Assembly: GCF_000224145.3 (NCBI RefSeq)
Contig: NC_020167.2
Coordinates: 3,959,027 to 4,023,026, forward strand
Source: Ciona intestinalis
Lineage: Eukaryota > Chordata > Ascidiacea > Phlebobranchia > Cionidae
Direction of reading: 5' to 3'
DNA: 64,000 bases
Part shown: positions 1 through 21,200 of the stretch, in pieces
Layout of the letters: the number at the start of each line of letters is the position of its first letter
Numbering within the stretch: the first letter of the stretch is position 1
The notes under the pieces: generated by a model
What the model was told of the DNA's origin: nothing
The model's database searches: none
The model's input: only the letters and a program-made list of their open reading frames with translations
Program-made: the position numbers and the translations under genes

Positions 1-2551
<2,551 letters not shown>

Positions 2552-3207
2552 ATTTTCGTCGTAAAAAAGCTGTTGTCCGATACAAAGAAGCCAAGAAGGC
2601 CTTTGTAGTATAACTGTTACAATTCCCTTCCTGGCAATCGCTGTCCTATTTAAAGAGATAAAAAACTAAGTTTATATTTGTTAATTTCGCAAATATCTTA
2701 CGCCAATTTCGTTTCCATGCTCGTAAAATATCAAATTTACTTTTTGTGCGATACACGAATTTATTGAGCACTGATTTTATTAAAAGCTTTTTAATCATTA
2801 TAATTTTAACGCCGTAATAGCTTACCAAATATCGTTTCTTTTAACAAATGCTTCGTATTTGTGTTTATAGAACATAAATAATTCGTGTTAATATTATTTT
2901 TGTAGTGTCCAAACAATTTTGGTTGTACAAGTTTATAAAACACGTATGTTATGTGGCAAACTCCATCATTACTTTTGTGCATATTGGTTTAAATATCTGT
3001 GTCACAGGTCAGACTGCTAGTAAACCCAAGAGTTATTAATAGTTGTTGAGCGAAGTCGTACCGAGCTTGTGCAAACATTAACTTCTCTTGAAAATCAAAT
3101 ATTTGATTAGCATCACAAGTGAAGGGCACTTTTTTGTGACACCGGTGTTATAACAGGGCGTATATGTTTTTACAGTTTCAGTGTAAGACATAGCTTTACT
3201 GAAAGTG
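2552..3207. other. Intergenic DNA between esterase copies 1 and 2
   Basis: AT-rich 3' flank of copy 1 and 5' flank of copy 2. No further exon, RNA gene or recognisable repeat was seen. Confidence 0.5.
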
Positions 3208-3215
3208 TATATAAA
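3208..3215 (+). promoter_or_regulatory. TATA box of esterase copy 2
   Basis: TATATAAA lies 118 bp before the start codon, in a stretch with no other gene. Copy 3 has the same arrangement, which supports it. The transcription start is inferred at about 3235-3245. Confidence 0.45.
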
Positions 3216-3325
3216 TTTTTAACTGCAACACAGTATTTAAAAAGTTAAGAACCCAGTAAAGGTATTGTTTACTGTCGTTTACTTTCAGAAAATTTAGAAA
3301 TAAATTGTTATTTCAACTGTCTGTG

Positions 3326-7037
<3,712 letters not shown>

Positions 7038-7150
7038 AAAGATTCACAGAAATACATACAAATACATTATCAACGTATTATTATGAAATATGTATCCCAT
7101 AACCTCTTTTAGAACAAATATAAATAATTCATATTTTATTTTAACAAAAA

Positions 7151-7156
7151 AATAAA
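7151..7156 (+). terminator. Poly(A) signal, esterase copy 2
   Basis: AATAAA about 115 bp after the TAA stop, followed by T-rich DNA. Position fits a short 3' UTR. Confidence 0.4.
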
Positions 7157-8031
7157 TGTTTCACTTGTGATTTTATGCACTCAATTTTTATGTTTTAATT
7201 AAAGTACCTACCAAGAAATTGGTCGTACTTTCTGTTGTACGTTGCCTCGGACTGGCTTAACAATTGCTATCAGTTAGTAAGAACAACGAACCTATAGCTA
7301 AACTACGTAAATAATAGAAACTTTATATTTAAGGTATTTAAAGTCTTACGTGTTATAGAACGAATTAGCATTACAAAAAAAAACTTTAAAAGACTAGTCG
7401 AATATATACCAAGGCACAGTTTGATTTCCTTTATCATATATAGGACATCAATTATATACGTTTTATCATTTGGTCGATTACCAATAAAAGAGTAACCGTA
7501 AGTCATGATCACGATCAAAGGTTTTATGGAATGGAAACTGTTCTACACATGTAGTTTATAGTACATGATTATACTGTTCTTATTAGTTGATAGAGAAAAT
7601 ACATATAAGGGCTCATAGGACTATAGGAGCCTCGGTCCCAGTTTGAAATCTATAAAATGGTTCATAGTAGTCGTTTACGAAGCAAAGCTATATAAGGCCA
7701 TGCTATTAGTTCACACACAAACTTATGTTGCGCATCGATTAATCGTAAAACTATACAGCCAATGAGCCAAATAAGGTCTAGGAACAGCAGAGTACACATG
7801 CTTCACTGCACCTTTCTCTCTTACCACAGCATTTAAACATTAACTAGGGGTATTGAATGATCAATATTTGAACAACTTTACAATTACACTGCCATAAATG
7901 GAATCGGTATACAGGCAAGGCCAATTCTGGTTGTCTTATTTGGTATTCTCCAGTGGCTCAGCGCAATACCTAATACATAGAAAAACTTGGACGGGTCGTC
8001 AGCAATGCATACATAAAGGTAGGCATAGAGG
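7157..8031. other. Intergenic DNA between esterase copies 2 and 3
   Basis: AT-rich, with no exon that resembles the paralogues and no recognised repeat. Short open frames here have no start context or homology. Confidence 0.5.
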
Positions 8032-8039
8032 TATATAAG
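8032..8039 (+). promoter_or_regulatory. TATA box of esterase copy 3
   Basis: TATATAAG lies 104 bp before the ATG at 8136, matching the position of the copy 2 TATA box. The surrounding upstream DNA is otherwise diverged between the genes. Confidence 0.45.
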
Positions 8040-8135
8040 TAGGCGAACACCCAGCGAAAAGAGATATTATAGACACCGCAGTTACGTGCAGTGAGAAATT
8101 GTACTTATTTAAAAATAAGAACAAGATTACTATAG

Positions 8136-10831
<2,696 letters not shown>

Positions 10832-10903
10832 AAAATGGTCTTGTTTGTTCTAATTTCTCATGTACTGATACCGATAATTTACAAAAGCCCTTCTGCATTG
10901 CCT

Positions 10904-10909
10904 AATAAA
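10904..10909 (+). terminator. Poly(A) signal, esterase copy 3
   Basis: AATAAA 73 bp after the stop. A second AATAAA overlaps the stop codon itself at 10827-10832 and is probably too close to be the main site. Confidence 0.4.
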
Positions 10910-11514
10910 TTCCTTAATCACTTCTCGTTTATGTTTATTTAGATAAAAAAACATTTACTAGAGCAATGAAGTCCATATTTTACTTGGTATCTGGTCAGTC
11001 AGTCTCCAAGTCATAGCCAAAGTTCAGTATCATGTTTTCCGCAGAGTACTTAGACGTAAACCATAGGGTGGGGACTAAAAACCTACGATTTCATAGAAAT
11101 CTTGTACAGAATTATCTCATGCGAAATTTTGTACGAATGTAAACGAAAATTGTTCATGATTTGCATGCAATTTTGAACAGAATATTCGCTGGTGTAACCG
11201 TTAATTGATTGCATTATATTCTTATACTATGCTATATTGTATTGTTGTATATTTTATTCCGTGTTAAATCCCTGTACCTACATCAGGAACGCTTACTTTA
11301 CGAGTAAGCGATGAAACCTTTTGTATCGAATGTTCGGTTTGTAGTTCACCCCTTAACCAAGGGTAGCAGGTTGTTTTTAGACGAAGAAGAAAAATTTCAA
11401 GAAAAGTAAGAGATTCTAAAGTTTTCCATTTGTAATTGTATACCTTGTAGCAAATTTTAGTTTAACATGTTACAGTTAAAGTTAATGGTAGTCCAATAGA
11501 TACAGCGCAATTTC
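10910..11514. other. Intergenic DNA after esterase copy 3
   Basis: No gene seen. I searched here for the missing first coding exon of UBR5 (a short exon starting with Met and ending in phase 2) and did not find a convincing one. Confidence 0.45.
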
Positions 11515-11755
11515 TCCCAACTAGGTGTATGTGTCCTTGGTCAAGACACTTAACGGCAATTGCTCAAACTGAGTGGTCATCAATGGGTTGTCCAACTTAC
11601 CAGCTATACATAAAAAAGAACAAAATACCCCACCCCCAAAATAATCACTCACAAAGTAACATCATACATGGTTACTTGGAAGCTGACACGAGGTGTATGA
11701 GACTATGTTATAACCACTGTCGTTGCCTAGCTACACTAGGTCGACTAGGATAAAT
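11515..11755 (+). repeat. SINE between esterase copy 3 and UBR5
   Basis: GTGTCCTTGGTCAAGACACT, CAATTGCTCAAACTGAGTGG and the tail CACTGTCGTTGCCTAGCTAC. The tRNA-like head is missing. Confidence 0.7.
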
Positions 11756-11802
11756 AAGTTAATGTTATATTCATTAATTTAGGTTTTTCACAGTATTCCC
11801 AA

Positions 11803-12250
11803 TAGGGATGCACATTACAGAATTTCGAATCTTATAGATTCGAATCCTTTTGTATTCGAATCTAATTACGGGATTCGGTATTCTGTTTAATGACGTCATC
11901 ACGCGTCATCTCATACACTATATTAACAATTTTTTAAACTTGATATTTAAAAAAAAAAATTTTTGTGTTTGTGGGACTTTCGAGAGTAAACGTTTTGCAA
12001 CGTCTTTTCATAGCCTGCTATACGTTTCATAACGCAAAAACTACCCAATAGTACAATTTTTGATCATTTTACAGCTCATTATCAAACAAGGCTAATATGA
12101 AAGACTCAATAAACTGACTTATGTGGGTAAAAAATATTTTTTCCTATAAATGTAAAAAGATTCGAAATTCTAGATTCGGAATTCTAGATTCGAAATAAAG
12201 TATTCTAGGATATCCTAGAATACCTAATTATTCTGTAATGTGCATCCCTA
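11803..12250. mobile_element. hAT-type MITE with perfect 8-bp target duplication
   Basis: The 448-bp element begins TAGGGATGCACATTACAGAA and ends with its exact reverse complement. It is flanked on both sides by the 8-mer ATTCCCAA (11795-11802 and 12251-12258). An 8-bp duplication and an AGGG...CCCT end are typical of hAT elements (family knowledge). The subterminal regions hold several ATTCGAAT/ATTCTAG mini-palindromes. It carries no transposase. It lies 39 bp before the first visible UBR5 exon. Confidence 0.85.
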
Positions 12251-12297
12251 ATTCCCAACAATAGTAATTTCTAAATTCACAATTTCTCATTTGACAG

Positions 12298-15200
12298 ATT
12301 ATTGCGATTATCTGAGAGCACATTTTCTGCCCACAACAGTGATTTGCCACCTGTGTTGAAAATCCTTCAACAGCAAGTGATCAGTGACTGTGCTGTAGGT
12401 CCTAACCATCTCTCGTTCCTTCTTGATGATGGCAGAGTATGCAGAGTGGGCTATACTGCAAAATCTAGGGTCGCGCACAGTGAAAAAACTTCTGAAGATT
12501 TACCGAAAGAAAAAAATCAACAGAACAGCAGAGCTGGTAGGGCAGTTTTGGTTTTATAAAATATATATATACGTTTTTGATAACTTTTGTTTATAGTTAA
12601 TGACATGTGTTAGGGGTTAGTGGGTTTTCTTTTTTCTGTAATGTATTTTAACTGTTTTTATCTTATCAAACATTTTCCTTTTATTATTAAACACATTTAA
12701 AACAAAAAACCTGGATATCGGTATAGACTGCTGTCATGTTTCTGTTAAAATTGACCAGAAAATCCATGTATTAACTTATTTTAATATTTTAAGGAACAAG
12801 AATGTGCAAATCCATGCGTACTTCAAGCGACCCACCATGGGCTCTGACGGCGGATTTTCTTGGCATGGGAAGTTCAGGTTCGTGGTCAAGATGGGGAAAT
12901 AGAATTGGTGTTGTACGCTCTACAACTTCCTCATCTGGTAACACTTTACATGAAACAATGTTATACTAACAGTGCACACATCACAATCTGGTACTCACAG
13001 TTGGTAAAAATACAATAGCCATGCAATTGCAAGTTGGTGACCATGTTTCTGACCTGTCAAATATTAGGTCATTTTCAAAATTTCTAGGATTGTCATATCT
13101 CCATGTTTCTGGATTGGCGCATATATATGGCAATAATAAAACTGCTCAAAATCTTAACTATTATGTCTTTTATCAGTGCACAAAGTTGGAGCTTAAGACT
13201 GAAACCTTCTATTTAACCTTTACATTAATTAATTCATTGTCTTTTTATCAGGCACCACCACTGCAGTGACGACTTCAGCTCGTAAAACGACGAGAGGTTC
13301 TACCAACTCCACTAGCATATCAAGCTCCAGTATTCGTCTTATACGAACCGGGCAAGTACGAGGCAGAAACCTTCCACTGATGTCTAGCGGTCAACGAGCG
13401 ATATTATCCGCCCAAGTGCCTGAAGATTTGATTAACCAAGTTCAGGTTTGTTAGCATTTCTTATGTACTTGGATGATTTATCTTATACACTATAGGTTAA
13501 TACAAATAGTTTAACCTTTGTGTACTGGTTGCGTGGTCTGTATCGTGACAAAGTGAATGAAGTGCTTGCTTTGTAACCAGAAACTTGATGGGTTCGAAAC
13601 TTGATGCTGTTACCAATGTGGGTGTATGTTTTGGGCAAGATACTGAGCGATTAGTAGTAACCTCTTTAACTCCTACAGTACTACAGTAGAATTTTCACCC
13701 ACATAGTTAAAAATGTAATAACTTGTAAGCAGACCTTAGGTGTAAAAATGAGACACCTTTTGTTGGTTGAGGGTTAAACTGCCGTCTCTCTCTTGCAGAA
13801 CGTGCTGCAGGGAAAATCTCGTAACGTGATCATACGGGAGTTGCAGAGAACCAGTCTCGATGTGAACCTCGCTGTTAATAATCTGCTGAGTCGTGATGAT
13901 GAGGACAATGATGACATGGATGATGCCGGTAATTCTCCAGCTGCATTTTTAACTTTTAAATAAATTACAAATTTGCAAAAAAATCGTAAATTTCAGACTA
14001 TATACAGAAAATTTTTTCATGTTTCTTTTCTCATTTTTTTGTTGTCTTATATTTCTTTTTGTCTTTTATTACTAAAAAAATCTTATCTTTTAGTCTATAG
14101 GCTACACAGACAATTTGTCTTATATATATATTTTTTGTCTAATTTTTTTCTTGTAGGAGCAGATTACATCCATGGTGAGGAACTGATGTCCTTATTTGAG
14201 GGAGCAGTGAACTCCGGGGACCATCCGAGAGTCGTCATTGATGCAGAGACGATGCTTCCAGAGGATTTACTCGGATACACGTTTCCAAGGTAAAATGCAT
14301 ATATACTATCAAACCTAGAGAGCGGGGTAGGAAAGTCTACCTTGAAATTTTATTCATTAAAATAATCAGTAAACATTACAACCAATAATAATTCATATAT
14401 GCATCTTAACTATTTCTGCCTCTCCTGCATTTTTAAAAGTTTTAATTCTAATGCAAATTCTTATCCTTATATATAAACTGTTGCTGCTATATTGCAATTG
14501 TAAAACGCCTGTTCTAGCATTTTATTTAGAGTTGGGTAATAACTTTTCGCTTTCCCATGCAGGTCGTTTTATGAAATTTTAATGTTTTAAATACATTTAT
14601 TTTAAGGATATTTCATATATATGTTGTATATATTTAATATTATAAAGCTGATTTTCATATTCATTTATGAGGTTGCGATTTTTTAATGTATTGTTTCACG
14701 AACCCATTTTCTATTACAATAGTTTTATACTATGTCTTCCAGGTTACACACAAGCTACTAGAAAGTGTGCTTTGAATTTAGTAACATATAAAAAAAAAAC
14801 AAAAAAGCACAAGCACAACGCTGATTGGGGAATTCTGTATGAAATGTTGAAATAACACTTTTCTACTTTTAAGTCGCACCTCAACCCAGCAGCGTGGATT
14901 GGGAGGTTCAAGTGATCGTAATGCTGATAAAGAAGAGCCAGATGAAGAGAGCAGCAAACAAGGAAGCTCGAATTGGTCGGAAGCCAAGAACTCCGATTCA
15001 GCTCAAGCTTCAAAACCTCAAACAAAACCAATACCTGGTAAGTTAAATGTCATTAAAATCTTTTCAAAATCTCTTACAACCTAAGACCTTTGATGTACCA
15101 TTACATGTCTGAGGGAAAACTTGTGCTTGATTGTGGTTATAATGGTTCTCTGTCGTGGCTCAGTGCTAAATCACTCGCATCATAACCAATGGATTCTGGA

Positions 15201-18200
15201 TCGGATACCGTTCTTTTACAATTGTTTATGTTTTGTTCTTGGGCAAGACATTAACAGTTGCTTCAACTGAGTAGTCACTTATGGGTGACCTGAATTGTCA
15301 GCCTTTCAGAAAAAAGTAAAAAACCTTTGCTTTATTTACATTATCACATGTTGTAGGGTCAAGTGTTGATTCTGGATTAACGCTCGGTAGTGACATCGAG
15401 TGGTGGATGGATGGGGACGAACCAGTCAAGTTTAAAGTAAGTTGAACATGGCTGGTGTTAGTTACACCATTGTGTGGCACAAAGCTTCGCTGGCTTCCCA
15501 AACTATTTTTCCCCAAACCCCTTTCGAAGTCTCGGTGACCCCTGAAATAGTTTACGCCACCTCCAGTTTAGAAAGCTCTGTTGTACAGTAGCATATACCT
15601 AAACATTAATGTTATTATGGTCCAAAAATTGAAAAATATGTACTAAAACACTTTATAATCTAAAAACCTATATAATATATATATATAATATATAATAATA
15701 GAAAACGTTTTAACAAATTTAAAAACCTTAAAGTAGGACAATACTTAATGGTTTGAAAAATATTTAGTAAAATACTTTTTACTAAAAAAATACTTTTTTT
15801 ACCAATAAATAAAATGCAAAACACTTTTTTACAATATCTGCAGTTGATTGGAGCAATGCATAGTGAGCTTACTGGTGTAGACCTTGAGGGTTGTCTACGT
15901 CAGTGGAAATGGTCAAGTGAGAAACCATATCATGAAACTAACTTTCATCCAAGGACGGAGTTTCTCGAACTTGGGGAAGACAAGGTTTGTCATTTGATTT
16001 GGAATTTTTATTGCAGATATGATAGGATTTGTTAAAGCATTGTATGAATTATTAAAGCTAAGTAAAACTTGTTTAGATTTTTGAGGTAACAGGTCAATTC
16101 TGGCCTGAATCCCAGGTTCTCGACAAGGTCTTCACGCACATAGTCACATGGTGATAGAATCAATTGTTTTAAACACTTTTGGTCAATATGTTTAGTGTAT
16201 TAATAAAACAGCATACCATTACCACACACAGTTTAAAAAAAATGCAATAAAATCACATTTTTTTCCAGATTTCATTTCTTGCTACCAGTTCGATTCGAGC
16301 CTCCGTTGTAACAGAAGGTGGCGCTGTTGCTACTTGGATGGACGAGACAGTATGCGCCCACACAGGGTCACTGGAGAGTCCTCGGCAGCCATCGGATTCG
16401 TTGAGAAACGAAAAAGTTAAATCTCTCTGTATTTGCCCGCTTTACTCTGCTGTTCTTACTGAAGCTGGTAAAATTTTGTTTTAGCTTGTAAAATTTTAAA
16501 TAAATGTGTTTTTATAAGAACAGTTTGCAAACATTTAGTTACAGTTTGAAAGCCATTTATTTATTTTAGGTCGTGTATACTGGTGGGGTATTCTGCCATT
16601 TAGTCAGAGAAAAAAACTGCTGGAAAAATCACAAAACAATTTGCTGCAAAACACTGAGAAATCTGAGGTGATTTATGCAACTTTTGTACAATTGTTTTAT
16701 TTAAATTACTCCTGTTATTATCCGTGCCCTAATTAAAGTTGCAAAAGCACTGCTTTGTTTAGCCCTGATATTCACCTGTAAACGTGTCACACAAAAAAGT
16801 GATGTTTGCACACAAATAATTTGCCATTTAGCGCCATTTGTCCAATACCTAATTTGTGTCCTGGCATCGTTTGCACCAAAGACGCAAACGGACTTTTCTG
16901 GATGGTGGAGTAATGAGTTTAATCGGGGCTAAATCCTTAAAAGTGAATTATACTCTGCTGCTGTTGCTACCAGGTCCAGACGTAATATATTTTATTTTTA
17001 CACATTATTTTGCGAAACTTAACCCCGCCCAAGTACTGTAGCATGGCAGATAACAAATTTTATAAAATCTCCCATTTTTTTCTCAGAAGATCAGTTCTAA
17101 TCATAGAAACTATATATATCATTTATCTGATTACAAGTTCACTGTCAGTCATAACAAACCTTGTATCCATCAATTTTAACCCGCAGATATCAGTTGGAAG
17201 CCAAGTATGTCTACGTAGCTTACCATCCTATCATGCTGGGTCCATTGCTATCAACACTTCAAGTGGTGAACCAAGAGTTGGCCGATTACTTGAAGTCGTG
17301 TGGAGTCTTGAGAAAAAATGCTCGTTTAAAATACTCAGCAGTTCACAGCAAGGTAAACAAGTGTAGTGTTTAAAGTTCATTTATTTATAAATCTACTTTA
17401 GTTTGTTCATGTTGCTACCATGCATAAAGTGTTATTTTTTAGGTACTCATAATGCCACTCTGGCAAACAGAATTAATTTTAAAATGATATACTAAAAAAC
17501 TTACTTAAAAAGTTGCCAGAGAAGAGTACACTATAAATGTTTTATTTTTATTGAGAAATTTCTTGACTTCAAATTAATATTTTTCAACTAGGTTTTTGTT
17601 TAATTTATTTGTGGGGTGTGGCATGCCATTTCTATTGTTACTAAAATATATACAATTTTATATTATTCTCAGAAAAAGAAAATGAAAAGCAGCTTGAGCC
17701 CAAGTAAGTTGTTGTATGAAATTCTTATCATTTTTATTAAAAACCGTTTATATGTCCATTAATTTGAATTGTGAAGGTTTTATTATAGATACAGTAATAT
17801 TAAATACCTTTAGTGTATGTTTTGTTGTTAAATCCATTTTTTTCCTTCCTTTTAGATCTGAGACGAGTTTGTTGGATTCTTGCAAACCAGGAAAGAGAAA
17901 AAGAGACAGCTCTGTGGATAAAGAAGAGAATAAGGAAGAGGAGAATACGGAGCAATGGGATTTGAGAGAAGTTGTTTTTGTGGAAGATGTTAAATCTGTT
18001 CCTATTGGTAAAGTGGAGAAGGTAAAAGTTTGTATAGTAAGAAATATTTTTTAAAACGTATATTTATTTGATGTATTTAAATATAATATCTGCCTGCTTT
18101 GAAAACACCCCAAAAATATAGGGCTGGAAGGTAACATATTAACATATATGGCGATTCTATTTTATTCTGTGTATTGCTGTTCAGCTTAAATGCTGGTCGC

Positions 18201-21200
18201 AGTTAAGATAAAGTTTCCACCAACTTGCTATTAAAATGCTGGTTTTATGATTTTATTTTTATTGAATTTCTGATTTTTTTTTTTTTTTTTGAATTTCTGA
18301 ATTGTTTTACATTTTCTGATTTTTTTTCTTTTTTCTAAATTTTTGATTTTTTTTTTCTATTTTGGAATCTCTTTTTTATATTCTGTTTGATTTTTATTTT
18401 AAGGTGGATGGGAACATAGTTGCCGTCAACTTTTCATCAGATAACCCTGGCAATCGTGATTCCTCACTGCAATCATGTCGCCTGCTTCACAAAGATGATG
18501 TCGTGATCGTAAAAACACAAGCACCAAGGATGCTCGACTGTTTACAGAAAACACCCCGAAAGTTGCAGGTAACACAACCTCTAATAAAATCAATCACAAA
18601 ATATAAAAATGTTTAAAAATAGTTTTTTTTTTCTGAATCGCATTGGTACAATTGCTAGTTAGACTCAATTTCTAACAACTACAAAATCAATCAAAAAATA
18701 TAAAAAAATTCTAAGGACTATTATTTTTTTTAAATGTTATTGCAACAACTGCTAGTTTTTATGCTATATGGGCAAAGTTCGCTGTCACAACCTTACTAAG
18801 CAACATGGGATTTTACAAAAGTTATCCGATTACTGTAAACCTAGTGTTAGTTAGAACAATATTTAAATGACACTCCCAATTAATGTTATCTTATGTACAC
18901 ATCTTATTTACCACTGGTTCTTGTACATAGTACAGTAGGGTGGGGAAAAGATGGGAGACCTTTTCATTTTTATTTTCTCATTCCATTTGATAGTAACCAA
19001 AGAACATTTAAAGAATTACAAAACCGTATCCTCGTGATCCCCACCGACCGTGGTAATTGTTTAAAACACGATCGGGATATTTAGTTCTAAAGATGTCCCA
19101 TCTTGCCCTCAGTACTATATATTAGTATAGTTAAATTTTGTATCTAAAACTTCCCTATTAAACTACATTAACAGTGCGATCCCCAACTAAAGTTGCATTG
19201 CATCAGTGCTATGGAGACAGGCATAACAGCTGTGGCAAACAAGATGAACAACAATCTTGGATGTATTCATCTTAGTTTGACCTCAGGAAAAGTTACAAGT
19301 CGCCGTAGATTTCCAACTAAAATTGATTCCTTTTTACGTAAGTAACCGTTTTCTATTTTAAAACCATGTTTTGATTGTTTTTTAAACATAGTCGCTTTCG
19401 TGTGTACTTCATTATTTTTGCACGGTATTTTTACTTTAACAATACACATTTCAATATTTATACATTTTTGCAATTAATATTTAATAGTTGTGAAAATTAT
19501 AAAAAAAAACAAGTTCACTTCAATGTGCAGCCTCAGTAATGTACTGTATGGCCAAAGCAATGTTAGTTTATAAATATATAAAAAATGTTTTTTAGTTATT
19601 TTTATATTTATATTTTTTATAAAAAAAAAATTATTTATATATATATATTAGATAATTTTTATTAATATAAGTTTTTTTTTATTAGTTTTGAGTTTAGTTT
19701 TTTTATTGTACCTAGTATATTAATTTAAAAAACAAAACGGTGCATGTGATTACTAATAAATTACTCGTATCAATTAATATTCACAGCTACTGGTGCTGAA
19801 CTGCCTCCTGGTATGTCAAGTCTACCAGGACCAACACAGAAACCAAACAAAACCAAATCCTGCAAGTTGCTCAATAAAGGACAGGTACCTACTTTTACAA
19901 AAACAATATGAAAAAACACTATTTTTAAATATTCTTACAAAAAAAATGAAAAAAAAGAATATTCAAATAACCTTACAAAAAAATATGAAAAAAAAACTAT
20001 TTTTAAATAATCTTTTTGAACAGTATGAAAAAAACACTATTTTCAAATAACTTTTTAAAAAATATGAAAAAAAAACATTTTAAACTATTTCTTGAAGGAG
20101 TACCCATCTCTATTAGTTGATTACAATTCCATGGTATACCCGCTGTTGGGGGACGAAAATGGTGGAATCAAAGACCCAATATGGGCCGACATCCCACCTC
20201 TCTTTGCTTCAGGCATGGGTGTTCATTCGGAAAATGGAAGCAACAAGTAAGTAAAGTAGGAGTAATAAAGTGTTTGGTAACTGAAGGTACCAGCTTGGTA
20301 GATCTGGAATGAAAGGTTGTGGGATTGTGTTTTCTTATATGGATTTATATATTTGTATTTCCTTCAATGGGAATCTCATTTATTCCTTAATGTGTAAGCA
20401 ATAAACAACTAAAAGAATTTAAGATCTATTTCCAAATATTTTTTTTATTTATAGGTAATAGTTGTTGCATAAATTATGATGGACATAATGTATTTCCTTA
20501 CAGAGTATCTGCCCAAAGTTTTAGCCCTATCTGGAGAAAAACTGATTTTAACTTCCGAGTAAATTTTCCCACAGGATGCATGCTGTAACTGTTCTTGCTT
20601 TCCGCAACCACGTATTAATGCCACTTGTATTACGACGAGATCGTGTCGCATTTGAATCTCTAATATCAAGTGTTGAGTCCAACCAAGCGCAAGGGTGGAT
20701 CCATGTATTCAACCAGGTTTTTTTAAGTTTTTTTTATATATTTTTTTCAAACAAAATGTCATCATTTTATAAAATATTTTTTCCAAACAAAAAATCATCA
20801 TTTTTAGAATGCATCTGATTTTTAAATTTTTATAAAATTTTAACGAAAAATATCTAGATGTTTGGAAATACTTATCTTATCTTAGAATAGTTCTAAATTG
20901 TTTTAATATAAATACTCATCAATTGCACTATGGGCTGTATATTGTAAGCATTTTTTCGATAACTCTGTAATGCCTACTTTTTAATATTAAAATATGCACA
21001 AAGCTTAAAATAGCATTTTTAGTGTATCATTTTACGATGTCTTAATCTGAATTCTCCAAAAAGACAAAAGTTTGCTGTAAGCTAATGGTTTAAAAAATAA
21101 CCATTTTATTCAATATTCATGCGCTCGTTTCAGCAAGGTTACTAGAAAATCAATGCTGAAAAAACCATTGACAGTTTAAAAAATAATGCAAATAGAAATT

